Assembly: GCF_021653995.1 (NCBI RefSeq) | Contig: NZ_JAJJOZ010000004.1 | Span: 186,001-250,000 of the forward strand | DNA: 64,000 nt | Direction: 5' to 3' | Source of the DNA: Allopusillimonas lactea | Lineage (GTDB): Bacteria; Pseudomonadota; Gammaproteobacteria; Burkholderiales; Burkholderiaceae_B | Part shown: positions 1 to 8,044 of the stretch, piece after piece | Layout of the letters: the number at the start of each line of letters is the position of its first letter | Position numbering within the stretch: the first letter of the stretch is position 1 | Translations under genes and position numbers: made by a program | The notes under the pieces: generated by a model | What the model was told of the DNA's origin: nothing | Databases searched by the model: none | The model's input: the letters and a program-made list of their open reading frames with translations, nothing else

Positions 1-502
1 TTGTATCGCCCACCATCAGCACCTGCCCCGGCTCCAGCGCCAAGGCCTCCATGATTTCAAGCAGCATGGCAGGGTGCGGCTTGCTCATGGACTCATCGGC
101 GCAACGCGTAATGTGAAACTGCGCCTGCATGCCCTTGGCATTGAGCACACGGTCGAGACCCACTCGGCTCTTGCCCGTGGCCACACCGAGCGACACCTGA
201 CGCCCGCGCAGATCGGTAAACAGATCCGTGACGCCGTCGAACAGCTTGATATCGGGATCACGGCTGAGAAAATGGTGACGGTAGCGGGCCAGGAATTCGG
301 GCAGTTGTTCGGCGGTGAGCGTGGGGACACACCGATACAGTGCGCTTTCGAGCGACAGGCCGATGACCCAGGCCGCCTCACGAGCGGACGGTATGGGCAG
401 GCCTACGTCGGTGCATGCCAACTGGATGGCCTGTACGATGGTGTGGGTTGAATCCATGACGGTGCCGTCCCAGTCGAAAATGACGGCGTTATAGCGTTTC
501 AT
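1..502 (-). CDS. HAD-superfamily hydrolase, phosphoglycolate phosphatase-like (3' end outside window)
   Basis: The protein starts at the ATG at 502 and runs off the left edge, so only about 167 N-terminal residues are present. Reading the minus strand, the opening residues MKRYNAVIFDWDGTVMDST carry the HAD motif I (DWDGT, nucleophile Asp and second Asp). A helical cap region follows, then a GVATGKSR segment (motif II Thr), a lysine in SKPHPAML (motif III) and the start of GDT (motif IV) at the edge. HAD enzymes of this type dephosphorylate small phosphometabolites such as 2-phosphoglycolate; the substrate cannot be read from sequence. The ATG overlaps the rluC stop codon (ATGA), so the two genes are translationally coupled. 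In related genomes a HAD phosphatase commonly follows rluC. Confidence 0.85.
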   Translation of the reverse strand, partial: MKRYNAVIFDWDGTVMDSTHTIVQAIQLACTDVGLPIPSAREAAWVIGLSLESALYRCVPTLTAEQLPEFLARYRHHFLSRDPDIKLFDGVTDLFTDLRGRQVSLGVATGKSRVGLDRVLNAKGMQAQFHITRCADESMSKPHPAMLLEIMEALALEPGQVLMVGDT

Positions 503-1512
503 GTTGCGAGTTGGCTCCGGGTCGCGCGCCGGGCAGGCCCGGCGTCGGATGATTGAAGATCGGGATGCTGCTCAAGATAGCGCAGGATCGCCTCACACTC
601 TGGCGGTAGCGGCGCCTCGAGCGCCAGCGGTTCGCCCGATAGCGGATGGGCGATATCGAGCCGGCCGGCATGCAAAAACATACGACGCAGGCCCAGGCGA
701 AAAAACAGCGCACGGACGTCGTCCCGCCCGTATTTTTCGTCACCTACAATCGGAAAACCCGATGACGCCAGGTGCACACGGATCTGATGCGTACGGCCAG
801 TGCGCAATTCCGCCCCCACCAGTGTGTAGTGGCCATAGCGCTGCCGCAGCGTGACAATGGTGTGGGCATGCTTGCCCTGCGCATCTACCCGCACCCTGCG
901 CTCACCCGCCGGTGTCAGGTATTTGAGCAGCGGCTGCCGCAGGTGCTGCCGCTCGTTCACCCAGTCGCCCACTACCAATGCCTGATACTGCTTGCGCCCT
1001 TCCCCTTCACGCATCATGTCGTGCAGGCGCAACAACGCCTTGCGCTGCTTGGCAAGCATGAGCAGGCCCGACGTTTCGCGGTCCAGCCTATGGGCCAGCT
1101 CGAGAAAGCGCGCCTCGGGGCGTGCCGCACGCAATTGCTCTATGACGCCGAACGAAACGCCACTACCGCCGTGCACGGCGACGCCAGCCGGCTTGTCGAT
1201 CACCAGCATGGCATCGTCTTCGAACACCACCCGAAAGTCGCCGGCGGGTACGTAACGCGGCGCCTCGGCCTGCGGCAACCGCAGCGGTGGCACGCGCACG
1301 ATGTCGCCGTCCGCCAGCCGGTACTCGGCCTGGACGCGCCCCTTGTTTACCCGCACTTCGCCATTTCGTATGGCTTTATACAGGTGGCTCTTGGGCACCC
1401 CTTTGCATTCGCGCAACAAAAAGTTGTCGATACGCTGGCCGGCCTGCTCGGGGCTGATTTCGATCAGCCGCACACGTGGCCCGGGGTTGATTTGAACAAC
1501 AATTTTGCGCAT
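499..1512 (-). CDS. rluC: 23S rRNA pseudouridine synthase RluC
   Basis: 337 residues. An N-terminal S4 RNA-binding domain (about residues 22-80, containing QRIDNFLL) is followed by the RluA/RluC/RluD-type catalytic domain. The family signature HRLDRETSG is at residues 141-149, with Asp144 the expected catalytic aspartate. GRTHQIRVH and GDEKYG lie further on, as expected for the family. RluC converts U955, U2504 and U2580 of 23S rRNA to pseudouridine in E. coli. S4 domain plus position divergent from rne is the classic rluC arrangement in proteobacteria, which favours RluC over RluD or RluA. The gene ends in an ATGA overlap with the downstream HAD phosphatase. Confidence 0.93.
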   Translation of the reverse strand: MRKIVVQINPGPRVRLIEISPEQAGQRIDNFLLRECKGVPKSHLYKAIRNGEVRVNKGRVQAEYRLADGDIVRVPPLRLPQAEAPRYVPAGDFRVVFEDDAMLVIDKPAGVAVHGGSGVSFGVIEQLRAARPEARFLELAHRLDRETSGLLMLAKQRKALLRLHDMMREGEGRKQYQALVVGDWVNERQHLRQPLLKYLTPAGERRVRVDAQGKHAHTIVTLRQRYGHYTLVGAELRTGRTHQIRVHLASSGFPIVGDEKYGRDDVRALFFRLGLRRMFLHAGRLDIAHPLSGEPLALEAPLPPECEAILRYLEQHPDLQSSDAGPARRATRSQLAT

Positions 1513-2000
1513 AGGGAAAAGGGGAATATAATCGTGTCAGCCTATAGAAGCTGAAACACGACTAACGTAGAGATGCAAATGGTGCGTCTCCGTCGGTCGA
1601 ACAGGCCGTATTGTAATGCCTTGGTTTCAGCTTCTGGGTCATAAGGTCGCCGGGCCAGCAAAATCTGCCGGACAGTTACAGGGCGAACAGCCCGCTGTCG
1701 GCATGCAGCCAACAGCCCGCGTGCGACGCTGAATCTTTTGCCGATGTCTAAGTTTTATGCACCAGGCGCGTCATACCCGCGTCTGCCGTTCCAGCAATTT
1801 TCGTCAACACTCATCGTGACCCTGACCTTCCTGCTGACCGAACCGCGTACCTACCTTCCGTACGCCGTGCCCTTCCGACACAGGTGGGGCGCGGACTGAC
1901 GCCGTCAGCACGCCCCCCAATGCAGATTTAGCGCCACACACCGAGTGACCCGCGGTCGTGCGCCGTATTACGGTGCGCCATGACTACGGAGAATCACCTC
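1513..2000. promoter_or_regulatory. rluC-rne divergent intergenic region; long rne leader
   Basis: About 490 bases without a gene between the divergent rluC and rne starts. Promoters for both should lie here, but I cannot place them with confidence. A long untranslated rne leader is typical: in E. coli RNase E binds structures in its own 5' UTR and limits its own mRNA. A local stem-loop is visible at 1671-1699. No ORF of credible coding character is present. Confidence 0.55.
1671..1699 (+). promoter_or_regulatory. stem-loop in the rne 5' leader
   Basis: GACAG (1671-1675) pairs with CTGTC (1695-1699), and inside it GGGC (1681-1684) pairs with GCCC (1690-1693) around a GAACA loop, giving a bulged hairpin about 300 nt upstream of rne. 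By analogy with the E. coli rne leader it might take part in autoregulation. That role is inference; only the pairing is seen. Confidence 0.35.
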
Positions 2001-5000
2001 ATGAAACGGATGTTGTTCAACGCGACGCACCAAGAAGAACTACGCGTCGCCATTGTCGATGGTCAGAAACTGATCGACCTTGACATCGAAACCGCCGGGC
2101 GTGAACAGCGCAAAGGCAATATCTACAAAGGCGTCATCACCCGCATCGAACCGGGCCTCGAAGCCTGCTTCGTCAACTATGGCGAAGAGCGCCACGGCTT
2201 TCTGCCCTTCAAAGAAGTCGCACGGAGCTATTTCAAGGAAGGCGTAGATGTACGCAGCGCGCGTATCCAGGATGCGCTCACTGAAGGCCAGGAACTCATC
2301 ATCCAGGTCGAAAAAGAAGAACGCGGCAACAAAGGCGCCGCCCTCACCACCTTTATTTCGCTGGCCGGCCGCTACCTGGTGCTGATGCCCAACAACCCCC
2401 GGGGTGGCGGCGTATCACGCCGCGTCGAGGGCGAAGACCGCCAAGAGCTGCGCGAAACGATGGATCAGCTCGATCTGCCGCAGGGTATGAGCATCATCGC
2501 CCGCACCGCCGGCATCGGCCGTTCGGTCGAAGAGTTGCAGTGGGACCTTTCCTATCTGCTGCAATTGTGGAGCGCCATTGACATCGCGGCCAACGAAAAC
2601 AAGGCCCCGATCCTTATCTACCTGGAATCGAGCCTGGTCATTCGCGCCATCCGCGACTACTATTCGCCCGAAATCGGCGAGATCCTGATCGATACCGACG
2701 ACATTTTCGAACAAGCCACCGCCTTCATGAGCGTGGTAATGCCGGACAATGTCCAGCGCGTCAAGATGTACCGCGACGACATCCCGCTGTTCTCGCGCTT
2801 TCAGATCGAACACCAGATCGAAACCGCCTACTCGCGCACCGTGCAGTTGCCCTCGGGTGGTTCAGTGGTAATCGACCACACTGAGGCCCTGGTTGCCATC
2901 GACGTCAACTCCGCCCGCTCCACGCGTGGCGCCGACATCGAAGAAACCGCCATGCGCACCAACCTGGAAGCGGCCGATGAAGTGGCCCGCCAGTTGCGCC
3001 TGCGCGACCTGGGCGGCCTGATCGTGATCGATTTCATCGATATGGAGGACAACAAAAACCAGCGCGCCGTCGAACAGCGCCTGCGTGATGCCCTGCATTT
3101 CGACCGCGCCCGTGTGCAGATGGGCAAGATCTCGCGCTTCGGCCTGATGGAGCTGTCACGCCAGCGCCTGCGCCCGGCCCTGAATGAAGGTTCGCACATC
3201 ACCTGCCCGCGCTGCAACGGCACCGGCGTGATTCGCGACGCGGAATCCAGCGCCCTTCAGGTGTTGCGCCTGCTGCAGGAAGAAGCCATGAAAGAAGGCA
3301 CCGCCGCCCTGCACGCGCAAGTGCCGGTCGATGTGGCCACCTTCCTGCTCAACGAAAAGCGCCACGACATCGCCAAGATCGAGTCGCGCCTGAAGGTCAA
3401 CCTCATCCTCATCCCCAACAAAAACCTCGAGACGCCGCACCACCACATCGAGCGCTTGCGTCACGACGATCCGCGCCTGGAAGACAACAAGACCAGCATC
3501 GAGCTGGTCACCCAGCCCGAAGCGCCTACCACCTGGGCCCCCAGCCGCGCCCAAGAAGCAAGTACGCGTCCCGAGGCGCTGGTCAAGAGCATCGCTCATT
3601 CGCAGCCGGCACCCCGCCATGTCGAGTCCGCTCCCGCCGCGCCGGTTGCGGCGTCGAAAGCGTCCGGCGGTCTGTTCAAGCGGCTGTTCGGCTGGCTGGC
3701 TGGCTCGTCAGCAGCGCCTGCCACCGAGCAGCAGCCGGCCGCTGCCGACACCAAACCCGCTTCCGCCAACCGCCAGCGCGCTGCGCGCGGCAACGAGCGG
3801 CGGGAACGCTCGATGGGCGGTGAACGCTCCCGCCAGCGCCGCAACGAGCGCCGCCCCGACGCCGAAGTCAAGGCTGCCGAACATGTCGCGGCCAAGCCGC
3901 GCCGGCAGGCCGTGCCCGAGGCTGCACGCCCCCAGGAAGAGCTGCAGCGCCCGGCCGCGGTCGCAGCGCCTCAGGCAGGCGAGGCCGCTAGCGCAACTGC
4001 AACAAACGGCCGTGGCCGCAACCGCCGCGGGCGCGGCCGCAACCGCCGCGAAGATGGGGTGAGCGATGCCGCTGACACCGATACCATGATCGCCACAACG
4101 GCCGCAGGTGCAGCCGCAGGCACGGTCGTTGCCGCCGAGGCTATGGAAACCGCGATCCCGACGCCGCCCGTCAGCCAAGAGGAGGTTCGCTCCCAGGCCC
4201 TCACTGAGCAGCCCGAGGATGACACCTTCGCCACCACTGAGGCGCGCGATGGAGAAGACGGCGAGCAGGTCGATCCCGAGCGCAAGCGCCGCCGCCGTCG
4301 CAGCCGCCGCGGCCGCCGCAGTGGCGATGCCACCGACGCAGCAGTAGCGGGCGATACGCCGGCCGAAGGCAGCGACGAAGCCGTGGCCCAGGCAGACGCC
4401 ATCCAGGCCGAATCCGCCGAAGACGGTAAAGCTACACAAGCAAGCTCGACCGAGGCAGCGCCGGCAGTCGAAACGGGCAGGGGCGCCGAGCCCGTCGCTG
4501 TTGCCTTCCCGGCTGAAGCCCAGGCAACAACCGAAACGCCACGCGCCGCCCCTGCTGCAGCGCAGACCGACGAAGTCGTCGCCAGCGAAGCCTCCACGGC
4601 TGAAAAGCAGGCAGCCATCAGCAAGCCCGCCTGGCAGCCGGCTGTTGCAAGCGCTGCGGAAAGCGTTGCAACCGCATCGGCAAACGCCGACGCACGTGAG
4701 GCAGACACCCCAGCAAGCACCGAAGCATCATATACAGCAGCCGCCCCGGCTAGCACCGGGGCAAGCGACGACGCTGGCGGCGTGGCAGCAGCCCGCACGT
4801 CAGTCGTCCAGCAGGCCGCTGAACCCGCCGAGGTCGAGGAAGTTGCCGGATCTGTTGACGAATCGGCCGTTGCTGTCGAACCCGCCGCACTCGCCCGTAT
4901 TGCCGAAGCCGAAGCCGCCGAGCCCGCACCCGCACCAGCGATAAACGGCAATGCCGCGCCCGTTGTGGCCGAGTCCGAGGTTGAAGAGGCGGAAACCACC

Positions 5001-5201
5001 GCCGCCGACGACCATCCCGGCCACACCGCCGTCACCGGCGCAGGCTTCGACAAGGTACTCTCCGACGCAGGTATGCAGCTGATCGAAACCCGCTTCGCGC
5101 CCGCTCCGGCGGCGCCCGAGCCTGCGGTACGCTTGGGTCGCGCCCGCAAGCCGGTCGCCGCCGTGGCTGACCAGCCCCTGCAACAGGTGGAAACGCACTG
5201 A
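2001..5201 (+). CDS. rne: ribonuclease E
   Basis: 1066 residues from the ATG at 2001, chosen over the in-frame ATG at 1980 because MKRMLFNATH matches the family N-terminus and a GGAG lies about 10 nt upstream. The endonuclease starts RNA decay and processes rRNA and tRNA as the degradosome scaffold. An S1 domain spans about residues 36-120. The metal-binding catalytic aspartates are Asp301 (AIDVNSA) and Asp344 (VIDFIDM), and the Zn-link cysteines are in CPRC (402-405). After about residue 500 the protein becomes a low-complexity tail. It contains an amphipathic stretch GGLFKRLFGWLAGS (about 554-567), placed like the E. coli membrane-targeting helix, and several Arg-rich RNA-binding patches (RGRNRRGRGRNRR; RKRRRRRSRRGRR). 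Long Ala/Glu-rich spacers follow, ending at a short conserved C-terminal tail. Confidence 0.97.
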   Translation: MKRMLFNATHQEELRVAIVDGQKLIDLDIETAGREQRKGNIYKGVITRIEPGLEACFVNYGEERHGFLPFKEVARSYFKEGVDVRSARIQDALTEGQELIIQVEKEERGNKGAALTTFISLAGRYLVLMPNNPRGGGVSRRVEGEDRQELRETMDQLDLPQGMSIIARTAGIGRSVEELQWDLSYLLQLWSAIDIAANENKAPILIYLESSLVIRAIRDYYSPEIGEILIDTDDIFEQATAFMSVVMPDNVQRVKMYRDDIPLFSRFQIEHQIETAYSRTVQLPSGGSVVIDHTEALVAIDVNSARSTRGADIEETAMRTNLEAADEVARQLRLRDLGGLIVIDFIDMEDNKNQRAVEQRLRDALHFDRARVQMGKISRFGLMELSRQRLRPALNEGSHITCPRCNGTGVIRDAESSALQVLRLLQEEAMKEGTAALHAQVPVDVATFLLNEKRHDIAKIESRLKVNLILIPNKNLETPHHHIERLRHDDPRLEDNKTSIELVTQPEAPTTWAPSRAQEASTRPEALVKSIAHSQPAPRHVESAPAAPVAASKASGGLFKRLFGWLAGSSAAPATEQQPAAADTKPASANRQRAARGNERRERSMGGERSRQRRNERRPDAEVKAAEHVAAKPRRQAVPEAARPQEELQRPAAVAAPQAGEAASATATNGRGRNRRGRGRNRREDGVSDAADTDTMIATTAAGAAAGTVVAAEAMETAIPTPPVSQEEVRSQALTEQPEDDTFATTEARDGEDGEQVDPERKRRRRRSRRGRRSGDATDAAVAGDTPAEGSDEAVAQADAIQAESAEDGKATQASSTEAAPAVETGRGAEPVAVAFPAEAQATTETPRAAPAAAQTDEVVASEASTAEKQAAISKPAWQPAVASAAESVATASANADAREADTPASTEASYTAAAPASTGASDDAGGVAAARTSVVQQAAEPAEVEEVAGSVDESAVAVEPAALARIAEAEAAEPAPAPAINGNAAPVVAESEVEEAETTAADDHPGHTAVTGAGFDKVLSDAGMQLIETRFAPAPAAPEPAVRLGRARKPVAAVADQPLQQVETH

Positions 5202-5271
5202 GGTCAGGGCCCGCCTAAACAAGGGGTTTTCAACACCCAATCAATCTACAAAGCGGGCCACTCGTCAAAAA

Positions 5272-5309
5272 CGAAAAGCGGCGCTCCTTTCGGGGGGCGC
5301 CGCTTTTCG
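5272..5309 (+). terminator. rho-independent-type terminator of rne
   Basis: CGAAAAGCGGCGC (5272-5284) is a perfect inverted repeat of GCGCCGCTTTTCG (5297-5309), followed by CTTTATT. It lies 70 bases after the rne stop and ends the rne transcript at the border of the A+T-richer island. Confidence 0.85.
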
Positions 5310-5311
5310 CT

Positions 5312-5995
5312 TTATTCATCGTAGTTGCCGGACACACATTCGTCCTTTATCAAGCTCTTCGTATGACACATGTATTTCCGCGTTCTGTGACCCGATAAGC
5401 CGCCGAAACTAGCCGATATAAAAATAAAATAAATTATACAAAATAAGGCGCCTGCCCGAACAGTGGATTTCACCTGCACTGCGCTGAAATTTCCCGTATC
5501 GTTATAAATTATTATTTTGAACATCGAAGCGCCTGGTATTACAGAAGAAGAGTTGTCAGAGGATTCAGAAGAAGCTTGCACATTGGGCAATGTTGATGAA
5601 ACGCAAATAATAGATATTGAGCAACAGCGCATGGCTGAATTTCGCGAACAGCTAAAATAACTTATCCACTGTTCTACATTCCATGACCCAAGCTGACGAG
5701 CATCGGGCAAAGCAATGCGGATGTCCTTCTTTTTGCCTGGCGCCAAGCTTGTGTGTCTGGCAGCATTGATCTCCTTCATAAGCTCGATTTCGACGCCACA
5801 ATTTTCGGCAGCTCGCGCAGTCAGATACGCTCCGTAACCAGCCCCTTGAGCCGTCCAGTTTGCCGGGTGCCAGCCCAAAACCGCACCTGTGTGCCGGCAG
5901 AGCGTGGGCAACTGTTTTACCAACTGATCATCGAAAATGAAAATCAGATTTATATTCAAAACATGCTCATGGTAGGGCTCCGCACCACATCCCAT
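5312..5995 (-). pseudogene. unrecognised open frame, probably a decayed gene
   Basis: A continuous minus-strand frame of up to 227 codons that I do not recognise. Its first part (about 5690-5960) has codon use that looks coding, with many G-starting codons, and contains GWHPANWTAQGAGYGAYL and LMKEINAARH. The second part is A+T-rich and rich in Ser/Cys, and ends with a possible membrane segment (ALFCIIYFIFISASFGG, about 5390-5440) and a basic tail. A separate 33-codon frame immediately upstream (5956-6057, minus; contains FFGRPDVIKRFKSTGWD) also looks coding and abuts this one in another frame, which suggests a frameshifted remnant. A sub-ORF starting at the ATG at 5524 (70 residues) could alternatively be a small membrane protein. 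Function unknown. Confidence 0.3.
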
Positions 5996-6057
5996 CCCGT
6001 CGACTTAAAACGCTTGATCACATCTGGACGTCCAAAAAATTTCCATCCTCGGAACAT
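5956..6057 (-). pseudogene. upstream frame fragment of the decayed gene
   Basis: A 33-codon frame from the ATG at 6057 to a TGA at 5956, containing GWKFFGRPDVIKRF and STGWDVVRS. It overlaps the start of the 5312-5995 frame in a different register. The simplest reading is that both were one gene now split by an indel near 5960-5990; I do not recognise the family. No clear ribosome binding site precedes the ATG. Confidence 0.25.
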
Positions 6058-6294
6058 GTACGAGTTTTTACACGAATGCGTTTTTTGAGGTGCGTAAGTT
6101 CACAAATTGCTTAACTAATGAGGCCTAAATTCTTAGATACTAAAGAATACAAAATGATATAGCTGAACGTGTACGCCCCCCTATGAAAACCCTATCATGC
6201 ATGGCTGGACAGACGCTGCTGATCTTGACCGAAATAGGGCCAAATCGACAAATATCAATCTATCAGATTAGGATATTGAGGAGCAGAAGCATAA

Positions 6295-7332
6295 ATGAGG
6301 GAGATAGCGGCGCCACTCGTATTTGACACCCAAAGCATTGCAAAGCCAGAGCGTTTTGAATTTTGGAACAATTTTATTGCTCGCCGTGTTCTGCGCGTGG
6401 CGATGGAGTCACGCCTGCATGAAGATTACAAGGGACATATTGAAGCCCATGACTTGGGGAACGCCACAATAATCTTCCTGCGCGGCGACAGTTGCTCATC
6501 GGCCCGCGGGCGGCGCGAGATCAATGCGACGCGTGGCGATATGCCAGATTGGCTGCTTCTCAGAACAAATGTCGCTTGCCGCATAACACATAATGGCCAC
6601 GATGAGATACTACAGGCAGGAGATCTGATACTTATCGACGCCAGGCGTCCTTATATCCGCGAAGACTCCATACTCGATGTCACGATACTGGCTTTATCCA
6701 ATGCCACTGTCAAAGACTGGCTTTGCAACCTCGAAACACATGCAGGAAAGCGTTTTTCAGCGGATCACGGCTGGCCCCGCTTGATTTCTGCAATCATGGC
6801 TGCCCTGGACCCCGAACTGATATCCACTATCGGTGAGAATCCGGTGAGCCGACAGGAGTTATCCAACCATTTGATCTCACTTGTGATACATATGGTTTCA
6901 CGTAAATCTTTGGAAGTAGCCATAACCTCATCTGAATATGGACGTTCGGAATGCGCGCGCAAGCATTTATATGATTTGATGCTGCTTTGGATGCGCGATC
7001 ACCATATAGATCCGGAAGTGAATGCCAAGAAAATGGCTGGGGTTTTTGGTATTTCGATTCGATATATACACAAATTATTCGCCAGCTACTCTGAGAACAG
7101 CAGTTTCCTCAAGCGCCTGCAGAATATGAGATTGGAGCGTGTGATCGAACGCTTCAACAACCAAAACGATACTCACCTTACTATATCTGAAATTTCGTGG
7201 TGCTCTGGTTTTGCGGATTTTGGATCTTTCTCGAGATTGTTCAAGAAGCGCTATGGCATGCCGCCAAGCGCATATCGCAACCTTTGCAAGGCGAAGTTTC
7301 CAGAGATAGGCCGCATGAGAAACGGGCAATAG
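6295..7332 (+). CDS. AraC-family transcriptional regulator
   Basis: 345 residues. The N-terminal 180 or so residues resemble the AraC-binding-like (cupin-type) sensor of the AraC_binding_2 class (QSIAKPERFEFWNNFI, residues about 14-29; GDLILIDARRPY). The C-terminal part has two helix-turn-helix motifs (MAGVFGISIRYIHKLF and ISEISWCSGFADFGSFSRLF) followed by KKRYGMPPSAYR, the conserved AraC/XylS end. A GAGGAG lies about 11 nt before the ATG. It sits alone between decayed ORFs in an A+T-richer segment with less biased codon use than its neighbours, suggesting horizontal origin. No adjacent target operon is obvious. Confidence 0.9.
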   Translation: MREIAAPLVFDTQSIAKPERFEFWNNFIARRVLRVAMESRLHEDYKGHIEAHDLGNATIIFLRGDSCSSARGRREINATRGDMPDWLLLRTNVACRITHNGHDEILQAGDLILIDARRPYIREDSILDVTILALSNATVKDWLCNLETHAGKRFSADHGWPRLISAIMAALDPELISTIGENPVSRQELSNHLISLVIHMVSRKSLEVAITSSEYGRSECARKHLYDLMLLWMRDHHIDPEVNAKKMAGVFGISIRYIHKLFASYSENSSFLKRLQNMRLERVIERFNNQNDTHLTISEISWCSGFADFGSFSRLFKKRYGMPPSAYRNLCKAKFPEIGRMRNGQ

Positions 7333-7730
7333 CAGCACGTGCTCGTTTCAATAATTACCTGAATACACCAGCACCCTGACGCCTCATATCCCTTGAATAT
7401 TCAGGCTATTAATCTCCTTAATACATAAGAATATTTGACACCCATATCTTTTGGTTCAAGCATCCACGCGTCAAAACAAAATTCATTTGTTGTTATCAAT
7501 CAACCACCGAACAGCAATATCAGATGCGACGGCCATATGCCAATGACGGGATCGCCGGAATCACAACAAGATGTTGTGGAGGTATTCCAGTTGCCATGAT
7601 CGGCACGCGTATCAAGGACATGCTGAGACGCGATAAGCCAATAGGCCGCGGGGAATTCGAAGGATTCGCCTGCGGCAATTACCCAACAATCGGCATGGCC
7701 AATGCCGCTTCACTCAGCTAGTGTCACCGC
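7333..7730. other. gene-poor A+T-rich segment
   Basis: About 400 bases between the AraC-type regulator and the next possible ORF. It holds a perfect 10-bp palindrome TGAATATTCA (7394-7403), part of a longer inverted arrangement with CCTGAATA near 7360. A consensus-like TTGACA (7435-7440) has no acceptable -10 at the right distance. A 65-codon plus-strand frame at 7524-7721 has no ribosome binding site and no recognised motif, and I do not call it a gene. Confidence 0.5.
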
Positions 7731-8006
7731 ATGGAAACAACTCTTACGACGTCGACCGATCTGGCTCTCTGGGTGATCTTCCCCGAGTTTCTGAGCGATG
7801 ACTGGATTGCCTCGCAAAAACCCACAATACTTAGTATCGTCCGGCGCGTTTACGATAACGCATGCCGGAAGGGAGGAGATGAGGTGATTGTTTCGAGGGA
7901 TGGGCGCGCTTTCATCCTCCTGGGGATACAAACGGATCTAATCCAACCCATCGAAGATGCATTGATCCGGCGCGGTATGACAGTATTTCAGTGCAAGACG
8001 CGTTAG
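7731..8006 (+). CDS. hypothetical small protein
   Basis: A 91-codon frame starting at the ATG at 7731. The product looks like a compact alpha/beta protein (FPEFLSDDWIASQKP; VIVSRDGRAFILLGI; LIRRGMTVFQCKTR) with reasonable amino-acid composition and no membrane segment. No clear Shine-Dalgarno is seen, and an antisense frame also stays open at 7710-7931, so this may be a chance ORF or a fragment. It lies at the right edge of the A+T-rich island and converges on the FAD oxidoreductase gene. Function unknown. Confidence 0.35.
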   Translation: METTLTTSTDLALWVIFPEFLSDDWIASQKPTILSIVRRVYDNACRKGGDEVIVSRDGRAFILLGIQTDLIQPIEDALIRRGMTVFQCKTR

Positions 8007-8044
8007 ACGACTTCGCGGCGCCGAACGAGCATCTGCCCCCCCCC

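Noticed and set aside
3971..5149. 392-codon minus-strand frame inside rne
   Set aside because: Ser/Ala-rich product is the antisense of the Ala/Glu-rich RNase E tail, not a gene.
7435..7463. TTGACA as a promoter -35
   Set aside because: No -10-like hexamer 16-18 bases downstream (AAGCAT at 17).
7524..7721. 65-codon frame in the A+T-rich island
   Set aside because: No ribosome binding site, no recognised motif, and a composition compatible with chance.
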